From an uncultured Schlesneria sp. (GTDB taxonomy: Bacteria > Planctomycetota > Planctomycetia > Planctomycetales > Planctomycetaceae): a stretch of 64,000 nt of DNA. Shown here in pieces: positions 16,799-26,767 of this stretch. The notes beneath the pieces were generated by a model. That model was given only the letters and a program-made list of their open reading frames with translations. It did not search any database and was not told the origin of the DNA. The number at the start of each line of letters is the position of its first letter. Position 1 is the first letter of the stretch. Location of the stretch: assembly GCA_903871875.1 (NCBI GenBank), contig CAIQIR010000162.1:27979-91978 (forward strand), in the 5' to 3' direction. Position numbers and translations under genes: made by a program.

Positions 16799-19700
16799 TT
16801 AGGCAGGCGCTGATTTACCAAGTTTCGTCGGCGGATTGTTTTTCGCTGGCTTGCTGGGTCGCAGCTTGCGAGCCTGTTCGCGATTCACCAGCCACAACAA
16901 GACCGGATTGGCGATGTAGACCGTGCTGTAACAGCCGGTGATCACACCGATGATCATCGAGAATGCGAAGCCGTGAATCCCTTCACCCCCGGCAATATAC
17001 AGCACCACGACCACCAGGAACGTCGTCAACGCCGTCAGCAACGTTCGTGACAGCGTCTGATTCACGCTCAGGTTGATCATGTCATAGGTGATATTGGGAT
17101 TTTTCCCTTTGATTTCTCGGATACGGTCAAAGATCACGATCGTATCGTTCAGCGAGTAACCAACGATCGTCAGCAAGCAGGCGATCTGGTTCATGTTGAT
17201 CTTGAAGTCTTCGAGCATCAACAGCTGGCCCAGCGAGGTTTTGCTGGCATACGCCCCCAGTGCAATCGCTCCCAACGTGACCAGCACGTCGTGAGCCAGC
17301 GCGATCACCGCGGCCAGACCGAAGTAGATCTTTTCAAACCGGAACCAGATGTAGATCACGATCGCCACAAGGCTGGCCAGCACGGCCCACAGAGCGCTCA
17401 GTTTGGTCTCCGTCGCCACCGACGTATCGAACGAATTGACTTCGTCCAGCACAGGCTCGGTCTTCAGCCGGCCCTGCACCTTCTTCAAGCTGTCAGCAAA
17501 ATCTTCCGACTTGATTTCAGGAGTCGCCTGCAGCACCAGTTCGGCATACTTCGCAGGTATCTTGTATTTCGAGTCCACCGGAGTGCTGGCGTCCTTAGGG
17601 GCCTCGGTCTTGCCGATCACATGCAACAACGGCTGGGCCGACGGATACTTTTTGGTATTTGGTTCGGCACCCGGCAGCAATTCGAGCGTTTCAGTGACGT
17701 ACGCCAGGAACGTCTCGGCAGACATCCCCGTGTCGCTCAATTTGACGTCCGCCTGTTGTCCGTCAGAGAATCGCGCGGCATCTCCTTCGAGCTTTCCGGT
17801 CGTCGAAATCTTGAAATCATCGACGTACACACGCACCACCGCGTACTGGGATTCTTCGAACGCCTTATTGATCCCTTCGATCACCTTACTGCGATCGATT
17901 TCGGAAGTTCGGATGCGGAATCGTTTGCCCGCTTCGGCTTTTTCACCGGCCAGCGTCAGTCGTTCCAGGCTGACGCCGTTGGGGAACGCCTTCTCCAATT
18001 GATCGCGAATATCGCTCAGTTTTTGGGTGTTGACGAACTCGAACGTCGCCATCGTTCCACCGCTCATATCGATATCCATGTTGGCTTCCCCTCGTATGAC
18101 GAGAGCCCCCATGCCCGCGATAATCAACGTGGCCGATGCCAGGAAGGCATAGTTTTGTTTCGCGATGAAATCGATACTGGTCTGACCGATGAATTGCATC
18201 ATCTTCAGGGTCTTGACGATTCGCTTTCGTTCGATGATGTCGAAGCACAGATGCCCGAAGTACAGCACCGAGAACAAGCTCATCGACAAACCGATGAACA
18301 GCGAAACGGCGAAGCCGCGGATCAGGTCCGTTCCGATCATGTACAGAATCACGGCCGTGATCAGCGAGGTGACGTTACCGTCGACGATCGCGGAAAAGGC
18401 CTTGTCGAAACCGTTTTGAATGGCCATCCGCAGACTGGTGCCGCGGGCCAGTTCTTCTCGCATTCGTTCGTAAATCAACACGTTCGAATCGACGGCCATA
18501 CCGATCGTGAGCACCAGACCGGCCAAACCGGGCAGGGTGAACGTGGCAGAGATGAAGGCCATCGAACCGACCACCATCAGCAGGTTGAGCACCAGGCTGA
18601 GTGCGGCGACCACACCGGCCAATCGGTAGTAAATAACGACGAAGGCGAACACGACCACGGCCGACGCCACGATCGCGTTGATCCCTTTTTCCTGAACGTC
18701 GATGCCCAGCAGCGGGCTGATCGTGAATTCGCTGATCGGGGTCTGCTTCAGCGGAACTTCCAAAGCCCCGGCGTTCAGCACGCCCACGAGCTCATTCACT
18801 TCCTTCATGTCGAAATTCCCGGTGATCACTCCGCGGTCGTTGATCCGCGAGTTAATCGACGGTGCCGAATGGACTTTACCATCCAGCAGAATGGCCAGCC
18901 GACGCTTGAACTGGTCGGTCGTGTCAGGCAGGTTCTTTTGCGTCAACGAGCCGAACAAAGCAGCACCGCGAGCGTTGAAACGGAAGGCGACGGCCGGATT
19001 TCCGTTTTCATCGGGCTCGGGCGAGGCATTGGTCAGATACTTGCCCGTCACCGTGTATTCCGGAAGATCGTGGATAATCAAGAACTGCGTGATGGGAACT
19101 TGCTCTCCCGTCACCAGGTCCGTCCGCTGAACGTCGCGAGCGGCGATGCGTGCACCGCGATCCGCCTTGCTTTCAGCCACATCACGCCACGAGGCGATGA
19201 CGCGTCCATCCGCATTTCGTAATTCGTTGACACCTGGCGAAAGTCGATTGGCTTGTTCGATAATCGACGCGTGATCTTTGTCGTTGGCGACGATGCCGAA
19301 TTCCAGGCTTCCCAGCTTGGTGATCAGGCGTTTCTTTTGTTCGACCAGATCGGGATCGGCACCGGGAATAATGATTTCGATGCGGTCGTGACCGACGCGG
19401 CGGACCGTGACTTCCTCGGCACCCGAGGGATTGATTCGCTTGGCAATCGCCGTGACCATCTTATCGATCGTCTCGGTCGGAATCGGCTTGTTCTTTTCTT
19501 TCTTCTGCTGTTGCTCGGCCGCTTCGTTGTCGATGGCATAGACCAGGTTGGTTCCCCCGGCGAGGTCGATACCGAGCGGAATCGCGTCTTTCCACGAGCG
19601 ATGGACGGTCGTTTTGACCTTCTCGCCCTTGACGTCGACTTCGACCACTCGTGTCTGCATCATCACGAACACGAACGGCGCCAGCGAGGCGAAGATCGTG

Positions 19701-19879
19701 AACAGCACTCGTCCAATCCGTGTTGACAGATCCTCCAAACGCATCGTTCGCGCGATCAGATTTCCCAACAAGAAGGGAACGATGAAGACGACGGCTAAGA
19801 CGGCAAATACCGACCATTCGCGTCCGGTCGCTGCGCCTGTGGCCTGCATGAACAACAGGGATTGCCCAATTCCATCCAT
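16799..19879 (-). CDS. secDF: Fused protein translocase subunit SecDF
   Basis: SecD and SecF are joined in one 1026-residue membrane protein. SecDF uses the proton gradient to pull proteins through SecYEG from the outer side. The SecD half has the IPLGIDLAGGTNLVY motif (about 95), a large periplasmic region, and the transmembrane block with LTIGMAVDSNVLIYERMRE. The SecF half starts near residue 560 and contains MDIDMSGGTMATFEF, a periplasmic loop, then LLTIVGYSLNDTIVIFDRIRE and C-terminal membrane segments ending with SMIIGVITGCYSTVYIA. Fusions occur in Bacillus and planctomycetes, while E. coli has two genes. It follows yajC by 136 bases, with tgt ahead, matching the common tgt-yajC-secD-secF order. 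Confidence 0.96.
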   Translation of the reverse strand: MDGIGQSLLFMQATGAATGREWSVFAVLAVVFIVPFLLGNLIARTMRLEDLSTRIGRVLFTIFASLAPFVFVMMQTRVVEVDVKGEKVKTTVHRSWKDAIPLGIDLAGGTNLVYAIDNEAAEQQQKKEKNKPIPTETIDKMVTAIAKRINPSGAEEVTVRRVGHDRIEIIIPGADPDLVEQKKRLITKLGSLEFGIVANDKDHASIIEQANRLSPGVNELRNADGRVIASWRDVAESKADRGARIAARDVQRTDLVTGEQVPITQFLIIHDLPEYTVTGKYLTNASPEPDENGNPAVAFRFNARGAALFGSLTQKNLPDTTDQFKRRLAILLDGKVHSAPSINSRINDRGVITGNFDMKEVNELVGVLNAGALEVPLKQTPISEFTISPLLGIDVQEKGINAIVASAVVVFAFVVIYYRLAGVVAALSLVLNLLMVVGSMAFISATFTLPGLAGLVLTIGMAVDSNVLIYERMREELARGTSLRMAIQNGFDKAFSAIVDGNVTSLITAVILYMIGTDLIRGFAVSLFIGLSMSLFSVLYFGHLCFDIIERKRIVKTLKMMQFIGQTSIDFIAKQNYAFLASATLIIAGMGALVIRGEANMDIDMSGGTMATFEFVNTQKLSDIRDQLEKAFPNGVSLERLTLAGEKAEAGKRFRIRTSEIDRSKVIEGINKAFEESQYAVVRVYVDDFKISTTGKLEGDAARFSDGQQADVKLSDTGMSAETFLAYVTETLELLPGAEPNTKKYPSAQPLLHVIGKTEAPKDASTPVDSKYKIPAKYAELVLQATPEIKSEDFADSLKKVQGRLKTEPVLDEVNSFDTSVATETKLSALWAVLASLVAIVIYIWFRFEKIYFGLAAVIALAHDVLVTLGAIALGAYASKTSLGQLLMLEDFKINMNQIACLLTIVGYSLNDTIVIFDRIREIKGKNPNITYDMINLSVNQTLSRTLLTALTTFLVVVVLYIAGGEGIHGFAFSMIIGVITGCYSTVYIANPVLLWLVNREQARKLRPSKPAKNNPPTKLGKSAPA

Positions 19880-20015
19880 TCGTGAATTCCAGTCCCGAAA
19901 ATGTGTCAGCGTCTGAATCAGGGACGAGTCGGGCGAACCCCGAAAACTCGTAAAAAGCGAAACAAAACACCCGACGGTGGAAACTCAGGAACGAGTTTGA
20001 CCACCTGGGCGGCCG

Positions 20016-20375
20016 TTATGTTGTTTTGGAGGTGGTATCCGGAGTTGGTTCGGCCGACAAGACTTCGGCGATGGCTGTGCGACGAAATCGGATCCGGGTC
20101 CCATCGTCGACCTTCAATGTCACTTCCTTGCCGTCCTGGCTGATATTGGCCACGCTGCCTAGTATTCCACCGATGGTCACCACGCGGTCATCCTTTTTGA
20201 GGTTCTTCATCATCTGATCGCGTTTGGACTTCTCGCGACGTTGCGGCGAATCCATCAAGACATACAGCACCAGGATGATGGCCAATGGCGGCAAAATCAC
20301 CCAAAAAATGTTGTCATTTTTGGGTGCGGCCGCATCGGCTTGCAGTAACAAGAGGCTGAAACAGTTCAACATCAT
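20016..20375 (-). CDS. yajC: Preprotein translocase accessory subunit YajC
   Basis: The 119-residue protein has one N-terminal membrane helix (IFWVILPPLAIILVLYVLM, about residues 23-41) and the cytoplasmic YajC signature (RREKSKRDQMMKNLKKDDRVVTIGGI, of which RVVTIGGILG is most conserved). YajC associates with SecDF in the holotranslocon. It lies between tgt and secDF on the same strand, as in many bacteria. Two ATG codons in a row begin the gene; an AGG lies close ahead. Confidence 0.93.
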   Translation of the reverse strand: MMLNCFSLLLLQADAAAPKNDNIFWVILPPLAIILVLYVLMDSPQRREKSKRDQMMKNLKKDDRVVTIGGILGSVANISQDGKEVTLKVDDGTRIRFRRTAIAEVLSAEPTPDTTSKTT

Positions 20376-20580
20376 ACCTGTCTAAAAGGAATCGCACCGA
20401 TCACACCGACGCCCTCGTCTGTGCGGTTCTCGCGATTGAAAGCCTGTCTGTCTAGGGGAATCACCTGGCTCGGCCAAATCGCGCGGCACAGACCCTGCTT
20501 CCCATGCAAAGTCATGCCATGCCAAACACCCGTCGGCCAGTGGAAATTGGAGAAATTTCAACCGAAGACGGTTCGGCATC

Positions 20581-21699
20581 TTAAACGGATCGATTCCAAC
20601 GGGCAAGTTGATCGGTCCGGAACTCGGCGGAACGGCCTTCCCGGATCGCCGTACGCAAGTCTCGCAGCAGTCGCTGGTAATACGCCAGATTGTGCCAGGA
20701 CAACAAAATCGGGCCTAACATTTCCCCCGCCATGAACAAATGCCGCAGGTAAGCCCGGCTGAACTGCCGGCACACCGGACACTCGCATTCCGGGTCAATC
20801 GGGGTCGGATCGGTGCGATGCTTCAGATTTTTCATCTTCAGCATCCCCTCACTCGTAAATGCCGTGGCATTTCGGCCATTGCGAGTCGGCATCACGCAGT
20901 CAAACAGGTCAATTCCCCGCAAAATGCCTTCCACCAGATCGATCGGCCGGCCAACACCCATTAAATAGCGTGGTCGATCCGTCGGCAGTAGCGGAACCGT
21001 CGAATCGAGCGTCCGATACATCTCCTCTGGCTTTTCCCCCACGCTCAACCCGCCGACCGCGTAACCTGGGAAGTCCAGGGGCCTTAGCCCCGCCACCGAC
21101 CGTTCCCGCAATCCCGGATGGATTCCCCCCTGAACGATCCCAAACAGGGCCTGATCCGAACGCTGCTGGGCGTCTCGGCAGCGAGCGGCCCAGACCGTCG
21201 TCCGGTCTACCGCCTGTTCAATTTTCTCGACCGGGGCATCGTGAGGCGGACATTCGTCCAGGCACATGATGCAGTCGGCCCCCAGTTGCTCTTGAATCCG
21301 AATACATTGCGCCGGCGACAATTCCAGCAGGCTGCCGTCGATGTGTGATCGAAAAACCACCTTGTCTTCATGCAGCTTTCGCATGGGCGCCAGACTAAAA
21401 ATCTGAAATCCGCCGCTGTCGGTCAGAATGGGGCCGTCCCACTGCATGAATTTGTGAAGCCCGCCCATTTCGGCGACCACCTCGGCACTGGGCCGCAGAG
21501 CCAGATGGTAGGTATTGGCCAGCACCATCTGAGCCCCGGTCTGTCGCAACTGATCGGGCGTCAGCCCTTTTACGGTGGCCAGAGTCCCCACCGGCATAAA
21601 CGCGGGAGTCTCGACGGTTCCATGAGGCGTTTCCCACCGCCCCACACGAGCACCCGTCGCGGGATCGGTTGCGTCCAGATGAAAGCGAAACAAACTCAC
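20581..21699 (-). CDS. tgt: tRNA-guanine transglycosylase (Tgt)
   Basis: Tgt exchanges the guanine at position 34 of GUN-anticodon tRNAs for preQ1, the product of QueF (gene at 786). The 372-residue protein has the substrate Asp in [13 protein letters not shown], a [12 protein letters not shown] loop, the catalytic nucleophile Asp in [13 protein letters not shown], and the zinc site [17 protein letters not shown] with a later histidine in LSWHNLAYY. It begins with GTG at 21699, with GGGAG upstream. It is the first gene of the tgt-yajC-secDF group. Gap sizes of 205 and 136 bases leave open whether all three share one transcript. Confidence 0.96.
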   Translation of the reverse strand: MSLFRFHLDATDPATGARVGRWETPHGTVETPAFMPVGTLATVKGLTPDQLRQTGAQMVLANTYHLALRPSAEVVAEMGGLHKFMQWDGPILTDSGGFQIFSLAPMRKLHEDKVVFRSHIDGSLLELSPAQCIRIQEQLGADCIMCLDECPPHDAPVEKIEQAVDRTTVWAARCRDAQQRSDQALFGIVQGGIHPGLRERSVAGLRPLDFPGYAVGGLSVGEKPEEMYRTLDSTVPLLPTDRPRYLMGVGRPIDLVEGILRGIDLFDCVMPTRNGRNATAFTSEGMLKMKNLKHRTDPTPIDPECECPVCRQFSRAYLRHLFMAGEMLGPILLSWHNLAYYQRLLRDLRTAIREGRSAEFRTDQLARWNRSV

Positions 21700-22076
21700 G
21701 TGTACCCAAACTCCCTGAACCGACGCCTTAGCAGCGGAACACCCGTTCTGTCAAAAATCAAAGCCTCGCGCGGAGCATACAAGGTGTTTTCCGTCGCTTC
21801 CAGTAACCCTCGTGACCCGAACCATCAGAGGCCAACGGCCGGAAAAGCTCAAAACGGGCTGGGGCAGCCGAACAACTCGCCCCGAAAATTCATCCCGATT
21901 TCAGCGTCTCGCCACCAGATCCAACACCGAGCCACCCGCCACGCGGCCAACGAGAGGGGCGTCCCCACTTGTCTGGACAACCAACGTCTGTTTAACAGCA
22001 TTCCATCGCCAACCCTCAGGTTCCGTCACTCGGAAACAGATTGTCGCCAATGAAATGGGCCGTTACATTCCTCGAC
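21700..22076. other. Divergent spacer between tgt and the first GT41 gene
   Basis: The 377 bases should contain both promoters. Nothing specific was recognised; long frames here are extensions or shadows. Confidence 0.3.
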
Positions 22077-24545
22077 ATGGCGACCATTCCCGAACTTTTG
22101 TCGATGGCGATCCAGCACCATCAGAGTGGCCAGCTGCCGGCCGCCGAACCACTGTACCGCCAGATTCTGCAAGCCGAACCTCAGCACCCCGATGCACTGC
22201 ATCTGCTGGGCATGATCGCTTACCAGGTCGGCCGTCACGAAATCGCCGTCCAATTGATCCAGCAGTCAATTCAAAGCCATGGAACAGCTGCCAACGTCCA
22301 CAATAACCTGGGCGGGGTCTATCGAGCCCTGGGACGATTTCCGGACTCGATCGCCAGCTACCGACGAGCCCTGGAATTGAGGCCCGATTACGCCGAAGCG
22401 TACGTCAATCTGGGTAACACGCTGTTGGACTACGGAAAAGCAGACGAGGCGGTGCCCTGTTATCAACGGGCGATCGAGCTTAGGCCAGACTTTGTCGCCG
22501 CCTACCTGAATCTGGCCGATGCCCTGAAAATCCTGACCAGATTTGACGAGGCGGCAACCTGCTATCTTCGCATCCTCGAACTGCAGCCGCAGGATGTCGA
22601 AACGCGGATCAACCTCGGCAATCTGTGGAAAGATCAGGGACGGCTGGACGAAGCCATCGTCTGCTATCGTCGATCGATCGAACTGAAACCCGATCTGGCC
22701 ATCGCATATCTCAACCTCGGCACGGCGGTCAAAGCTCAAGGAAAGGTCGAAGAAGCAATCGACTGCTATCACCGGGCTCTGGCGCTGAAACCCGACTTTG
22801 CCGAGGCGCACAACAATCTGGGCAACGCCATCAAAGATCGCGGGCAATTCGACGATGCCATCGCCTGTTACCGTCGGGCCATCGAACTGAAGCCCGAGTT
22901 TGCCGACCCCTACGTCAACCTGGGTAATGCCTTTTATGATCAAGGGAAACTCGACGAAGCAATTGCCACTTACCACCAGGCCTTGGCACGACAACCAAAC
23001 TCTCCCAAAACCCACAGCAATCTGGGTGTTGCCTTAACCACCCAGGGAAAACACGACGAAGCGATCGCCTGTTACCGCCGGGCCATCGAACTAAATCCGA
23101 ACTATGCCGAAGCCTACAACAACCTGGGATCGGCACTGAAGAGTCAGGGGAAGCTGGACGAAGCCATCGCCAGTTGTCGCCGCGCGCTCGAATTAAATCC
23201 TCGTTATGCCGACGCCCTCAATCATCTGGGCAATGCCTTGAAAGATCAGGGCAAGCTGGACGAGGCGATTCGATGTTACCGGCAAGCCATCGAACTGAGA
23301 CCCGACTATGTCAGCGTCCACAGCAATCTGATCTACACGATGGTCTTTTGCCCCGGCTATGACAACCGAATGCTGCGCGAAGAACATCGTCGCTGGAACC
23401 AGCAGCACGCCGCGCCCCTGGCGGCATTCATTCCCGTACACCACAACGATCGGACTGCGGATCGACGCTTGCGCATTGGCTACGTCTCGTCGGACTTTCG
23501 CAATCATGTTGTCGGCCGAAATCTGTTGCCCTTGTTTCGGGAACACGACCATCAGTCGTTCGAGATTTTTTGCTACTCCGAAGTGCCCAATGCGGATGAC
23601 ATGACCAGCCAGTTTCAGAGCCACGCAGACACCTGGCGAAAGACCGTCGGTCTCACCGATCGGCAAATGGCTCAAACCATTCTCGATGACCGCATCGATA
23701 TCCTGGTCGATTTGACGCTGCACATGGCCCATCACCGGCTGCTGGTTTTCGCCCAGAAACCCGCCCCCGTGCAGGTGACGTTCGCGGGCTATCCCGGCAC
23801 GACGGGCCTGACCACAATCGACTACCGCCTGACCGATCCCTACCTCGATCCCCCCGGCTTACACGACGACGATTACTCGGAAGAGTCGTTCCGGTTGCCC
23901 CATTCGTTCTGGTGCTATGACCCACTGGACAGCGAACTGGCCGTCAACGAACTGCCGGCGATCAGACAGGGTGTGATCACCTTCGGCTGCCTGAACAACT
24001 TCTGCAAAGTCAATCCAGAGGTACTGAAGCTGTGGGCGCAGGTGCTGCTGGCGGTCGACGGCTCGCGGCTGGTCATGCTGTCGGGCGAAGGATCCCACCG
24101 CCAAGAGACGCTCCACCGACTGGCCGACGCGGGAATCACCAGCGACCGCGTGACCTTCGTCCCGAATCAACGGCGAAAAGACTACCTGAGAACCTACCAC
24201 GGCATCGACATCGGACTGGATACAATCCCGTACAACGGACACACGACCAGCCTCGATTCCTTCTGGATGGGCGTGCCTGTCGTGACGCTGGTCGGACCGA
24301 CGGTCGTGGGCCGAGCCGGTCTGTGCCAACTGAGGAATCTCGGCCTGCCTGAACTGATCGCCCACCATCCCGAGGAATACGTCCGGATCGCCGCCGAACT
24401 CGCCCGAGATCCGTTGCGACTCAGCACGCTGCGAGCCACAATCAGACCGAGGATGCAGGCATCACCGCTGATGGACCAGGCACAGTTTGCCCGCAGCATC
24501 GAAGCCGCCTATCGCGAAATGTGGAAGCGCTGGTGCGTCCGATGA
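22077..24545 (+). CDS. TPR-GT41 glycosyltransferase (O-GlcNAc transferase-like), first copy
   Basis: This 822-residue protein (ATG 22077; the frame opens at 22041) has about a dozen 34-residue TPR units (pattern NLGNALKDQGKLDEAI-CYRRAIEL) to about residue 430. The Glyco_transf_41 catalytic domain follows: RRLRIGYVSSDFRNHV, FAGYPGTTGLTTIDYRLTD, FGCLNNFCKVNPEVL and DIGLDTIPYNGHTTSLDSFW with GVPVVTLVG. This is the layout of eukaryotic OGT/SPINDLY, which add GlcNAc or fucose to Ser/Thr from a nucleotide sugar; in bacteria such enzymes modify flagellin, adhesins or other proteins. The donor and the target are unknown here. No good ribosome-binding site is seen at either start. A paralogue follows after 51 bases. 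Confidence 0.9.
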   Translation: MATIPELLSMAIQHHQSGQLPAAEPLYRQILQAEPQHPDALHLLGMIAYQVGRHEIAVQLIQQSIQSHGTAANVHNNLGGVYRALGRFPDSIASYRRALELRPDYAEAYVNLGNTLLDYGKADEAVPCYQRAIELRPDFVAAYLNLADALKILTRFDEAATCYLRILELQPQDVETRINLGNLWKDQGRLDEAIVCYRRSIELKPDLAIAYLNLGTAVKAQGKVEEAIDCYHRALALKPDFAEAHNNLGNAIKDRGQFDDAIACYRRAIELKPEFADPYVNLGNAFYDQGKLDEAIATYHQALARQPNSPKTHSNLGVALTTQGKHDEAIACYRRAIELNPNYAEAYNNLGSALKSQGKLDEAIASCRRALELNPRYADALNHLGNALKDQGKLDEAIRCYRQAIELRPDYVSVHSNLIYTMVFCPGYDNRMLREEHRRWNQQHAAPLAAFIPVHHNDRTADRRLRIGYVSSDFRNHVVGRNLLPLFREHDHQSFEIFCYSEVPNADDMTSQFQSHADTWRKTVGLTDRQMAQTILDDRIDILVDLTLHMAHHRLLVFAQKPAPVQVTFAGYPGTTGLTTIDYRLTDPYLDPPGLHDDDYSEESFRLPHSFWCYDPLDSELAVNELPAIRQGVITFGCLNNFCKVNPEVLKLWAQVLLAVDGSRLVMLSGEGSHRQETLHRLADAGITSDRVTFVPNQRRKDYLRTYHGIDIGLDTIPYNGHTTSLDSFWMGVPVVTLVGPTVVGRAGLCQLRNLGLPELIAHHPEEYVRIAAELARDPLRLSTLRATIRPRMQASPLMDQAQFARSIEAAYREMWKRWCVR

Positions 24546-24596
24546 AACCGCTGGGCCAATGCCGTCCCTCGCGCGCAGCGAGACATCGATTTGAGA

Positions 24597-26594
24597 ATGG
24601 AACAGGCCATGGTGGCGACAAACGCTGAACTGTTTGCGTTGGCCCTGCAGCAGCATCAAGCGGGTCACCTGCAAGCCGCCGAGCCACTCTATCGTCAGAT
24701 ACTGCAGTCTGATCCCCAGCACGCGGACGCTCTGCATCTGCTGGGCGTGATGGCTCATCAAGTCGGCGATCACGCCGGTTCCGTCGAGTACATCAGCCGA
24801 GCGATTGAGATCAACGGAGATTCGCCGGTCGCCTACAGCAATCTGGCGATCGCCCTGCATGATCTGCGGCGGATCCCGGAAGCGATCGCCGCTTATCGCC
24901 GCGTGCTGGAACGGAATCCGCAGGACGCCAAAACGTATTCCAACCTGGGCGTGGCGTTAAAAAGCCAAGGCCTGTTGGAGGAAGCGATGGCCTGTTATCG
25001 AACCGCGATCCAATGGAAACCCGACTGTGTCGAAGCCCATAACAATCTGGGCATCGAACTGAAAGATCAGGGCCAAACCGCCGCAGCGATCGACTGCTAT
25101 CGCCGCGCACTGGACTGGAAACCCGACTATGTCGAGGTGCACAACAACCTGGGCAACGCCCTGAAAGATCACGATGCCCTGGATGACGCGGTGGCCAGCT
25201 TCCGCCGAGCCCTGCAGCTCAGGCCCGATTATTCCGAAGCCCACAACAATCTGGGCAACGCCTTAAAAGACCAGGGGAAACTCGACGAGGCCCTGGCGTG
25301 TTACCGACGAGCCATCGAACTGAATCCCCAGTTTGTGAATGCACACAGCAATCTCATTTACACCCGGGTGTTTTGCCCGTCGCCAACGGATCACGAACCT
25401 TGGGCAGACCATCAGCAATGGAACCTGCACCACGCCGCTCCGTTGGCCCCCTGCATTGAACCGCACCTTCCCGACCGCTCGACCGATCGACGCCTGCGCA
25501 TCGGCTACGTCTCGCCCGATTTTCGCGATCATTGCCAGTCCTTCTTCATGACGCCGCTGTTGTCCTCGCACGATCGCGAGGCGTTTGAGATCGTCTGTTA
25601 TGCCGACGTCGCCCGCCCCGATCAGATCACCGATCGGCTGCGTGCGCACGTCGACATCTGGCGCAACATCGTCGGCCAGAGCGACGAGCAAGTGGCGCAG
25701 CAAATCCGCCAGGATCAGATCGACATCCTGGTCGATTTGACGATGCATATGGCCCACAATCGATTACGCGTCTTTGCCCGCAAACCCGCTCCCATCCAGG
25801 CCTGCTGGCTGGCTTATCCCGGGACAACCGGACTGCCCACGATGGATTACCGACTGACCGATCTCCATCTGGATCCGCCCGGCCTGAATGACCAGAACTA
25901 CTCCGAAGAATCCATGCGGCTGCCCGATTCGTTCTGGTGCTATGACCCACTCGACGATGAATCCTCCGTCACCCCGCTTCCGGCGGCAGAGCAGGGGGTC
26001 ATGACGTTTGGCTGCCTGAATAACTTCTGCAAGGTCAACGCGACGACGCTGCAGTTGTGGGCTCAGGTCCTTAACGCCGTCGTCGATTCTCGCCTGGTGA
26101 TTCTGACGGGCGAAGGATCACACCGACAACAGACGCGAGATATGTTGAGGCAAGCAGGCGTCGACAGCGATCGCGTGACCTTCGTTCCCCATCGGCCGCG
26201 AGCACAGTATTTGAATTACTACCATGACATCGACATCGGGCTGGACACCGTCCCCTACAACGGTCACACGACCAGCCTCGATTCATTTTGGATGGGTGTG
26301 CCGGTCGTGACTCTGGTGGGCGAGACCGTCGTCGGACGCGCCGGCCTTTGCCAATTGACGAATCTTGGCCTGCCGGAATTGATCGCCGAAACACCCGCCG
26401 AATTTGTCCGAATCACCACCGAGTTGGCCCACGACCTCGCGCGACTGAGCGAGCTGCGGGCCACGCTGCGTTCCCGGATGCAGGCCTCGCCCCTGATGGA
26501 CGCCCCGCGTTTTGCGCGGCACATCGAAGCCGCCTATCGAGAGATGTGGCAACGCGGCCCCACAACGCCGCGACAGCTCCCTGGCCAGCCTTGA
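24597..26594 (+). CDS. TPR-GT41 glycosyltransferase (O-GlcNAc transferase-like), second copy
   Basis: The 665-residue paralogue of the preceding gene begins with an almost identical motif (ELFALALQQHQAGHLQAAEP) but has fewer TPR units (about seven, to residue 260). The GT41 domain carries RRLRIGYVSPDFRDHCQS, LAYPGTTGLPTMDYRLTD, MTFGCLNNFCKVNATTL and GLDTVPYNGHTTSLDSFWMG. The two catalytic domains are clearly related throughout, showing a tandem duplication, with the difference mainly in repeat number. The start may be the ATG at 24597 or 24609. The spacing of 51 bases suggests co-transcription, and two enzymes with different TPR lengths could choose different protein targets. Confidence 0.9.
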   Translation: MEQAMVATNAELFALALQQHQAGHLQAAEPLYRQILQSDPQHADALHLLGVMAHQVGDHAGSVEYISRAIEINGDSPVAYSNLAIALHDLRRIPEAIAAYRRVLERNPQDAKTYSNLGVALKSQGLLEEAMACYRTAIQWKPDCVEAHNNLGIELKDQGQTAAAIDCYRRALDWKPDYVEVHNNLGNALKDHDALDDAVASFRRALQLRPDYSEAHNNLGNALKDQGKLDEALACYRRAIELNPQFVNAHSNLIYTRVFCPSPTDHEPWADHQQWNLHHAAPLAPCIEPHLPDRSTDRRLRIGYVSPDFRDHCQSFFMTPLLSSHDREAFEIVCYADVARPDQITDRLRAHVDIWRNIVGQSDEQVAQQIRQDQIDILVDLTMHMAHNRLRVFARKPAPIQACWLAYPGTTGLPTMDYRLTDLHLDPPGLNDQNYSEESMRLPDSFWCYDPLDDESSVTPLPAAEQGVMTFGCLNNFCKVNATTLQLWAQVLNAVVDSRLVILTGEGSHRQQTRDMLRQAGVDSDRVTFVPHRPRAQYLNYYHDIDIGLDTVPYNGHTTSLDSFWMGVPVVTLVGETVVGRAGLCQLTNLGLPELIAETPAEFVRITTELAHDLARLSELRATLRSRMQASPLMDAPRFARHIEAAYREMWQRGPTTPRQLPGQP

Positions 26595-26767
26595 TTCGAG
26601 AAGCACAAACGGACGACCACCCACCGGTCCGCGGCCGTCGGCGATGGCAAACTGGCCTGCCGACAATTCCTCGATTCGCCAAGATTGACATTTCACCGCG
26701 AGCGGGTTCTGCTTTTACGATCGTTGGACACATCGCCCCACTTTGCCTCCATTCGGAGTCCCTCGCC

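Noticed and set aside
17291..19222. Plus-strand open frame of 643 codons
   Set aside because: It is antisense to secDF, which is unmistakable. The translation is rich in Arg, His, Gln and Asp, as expected from the complement of a coding region.
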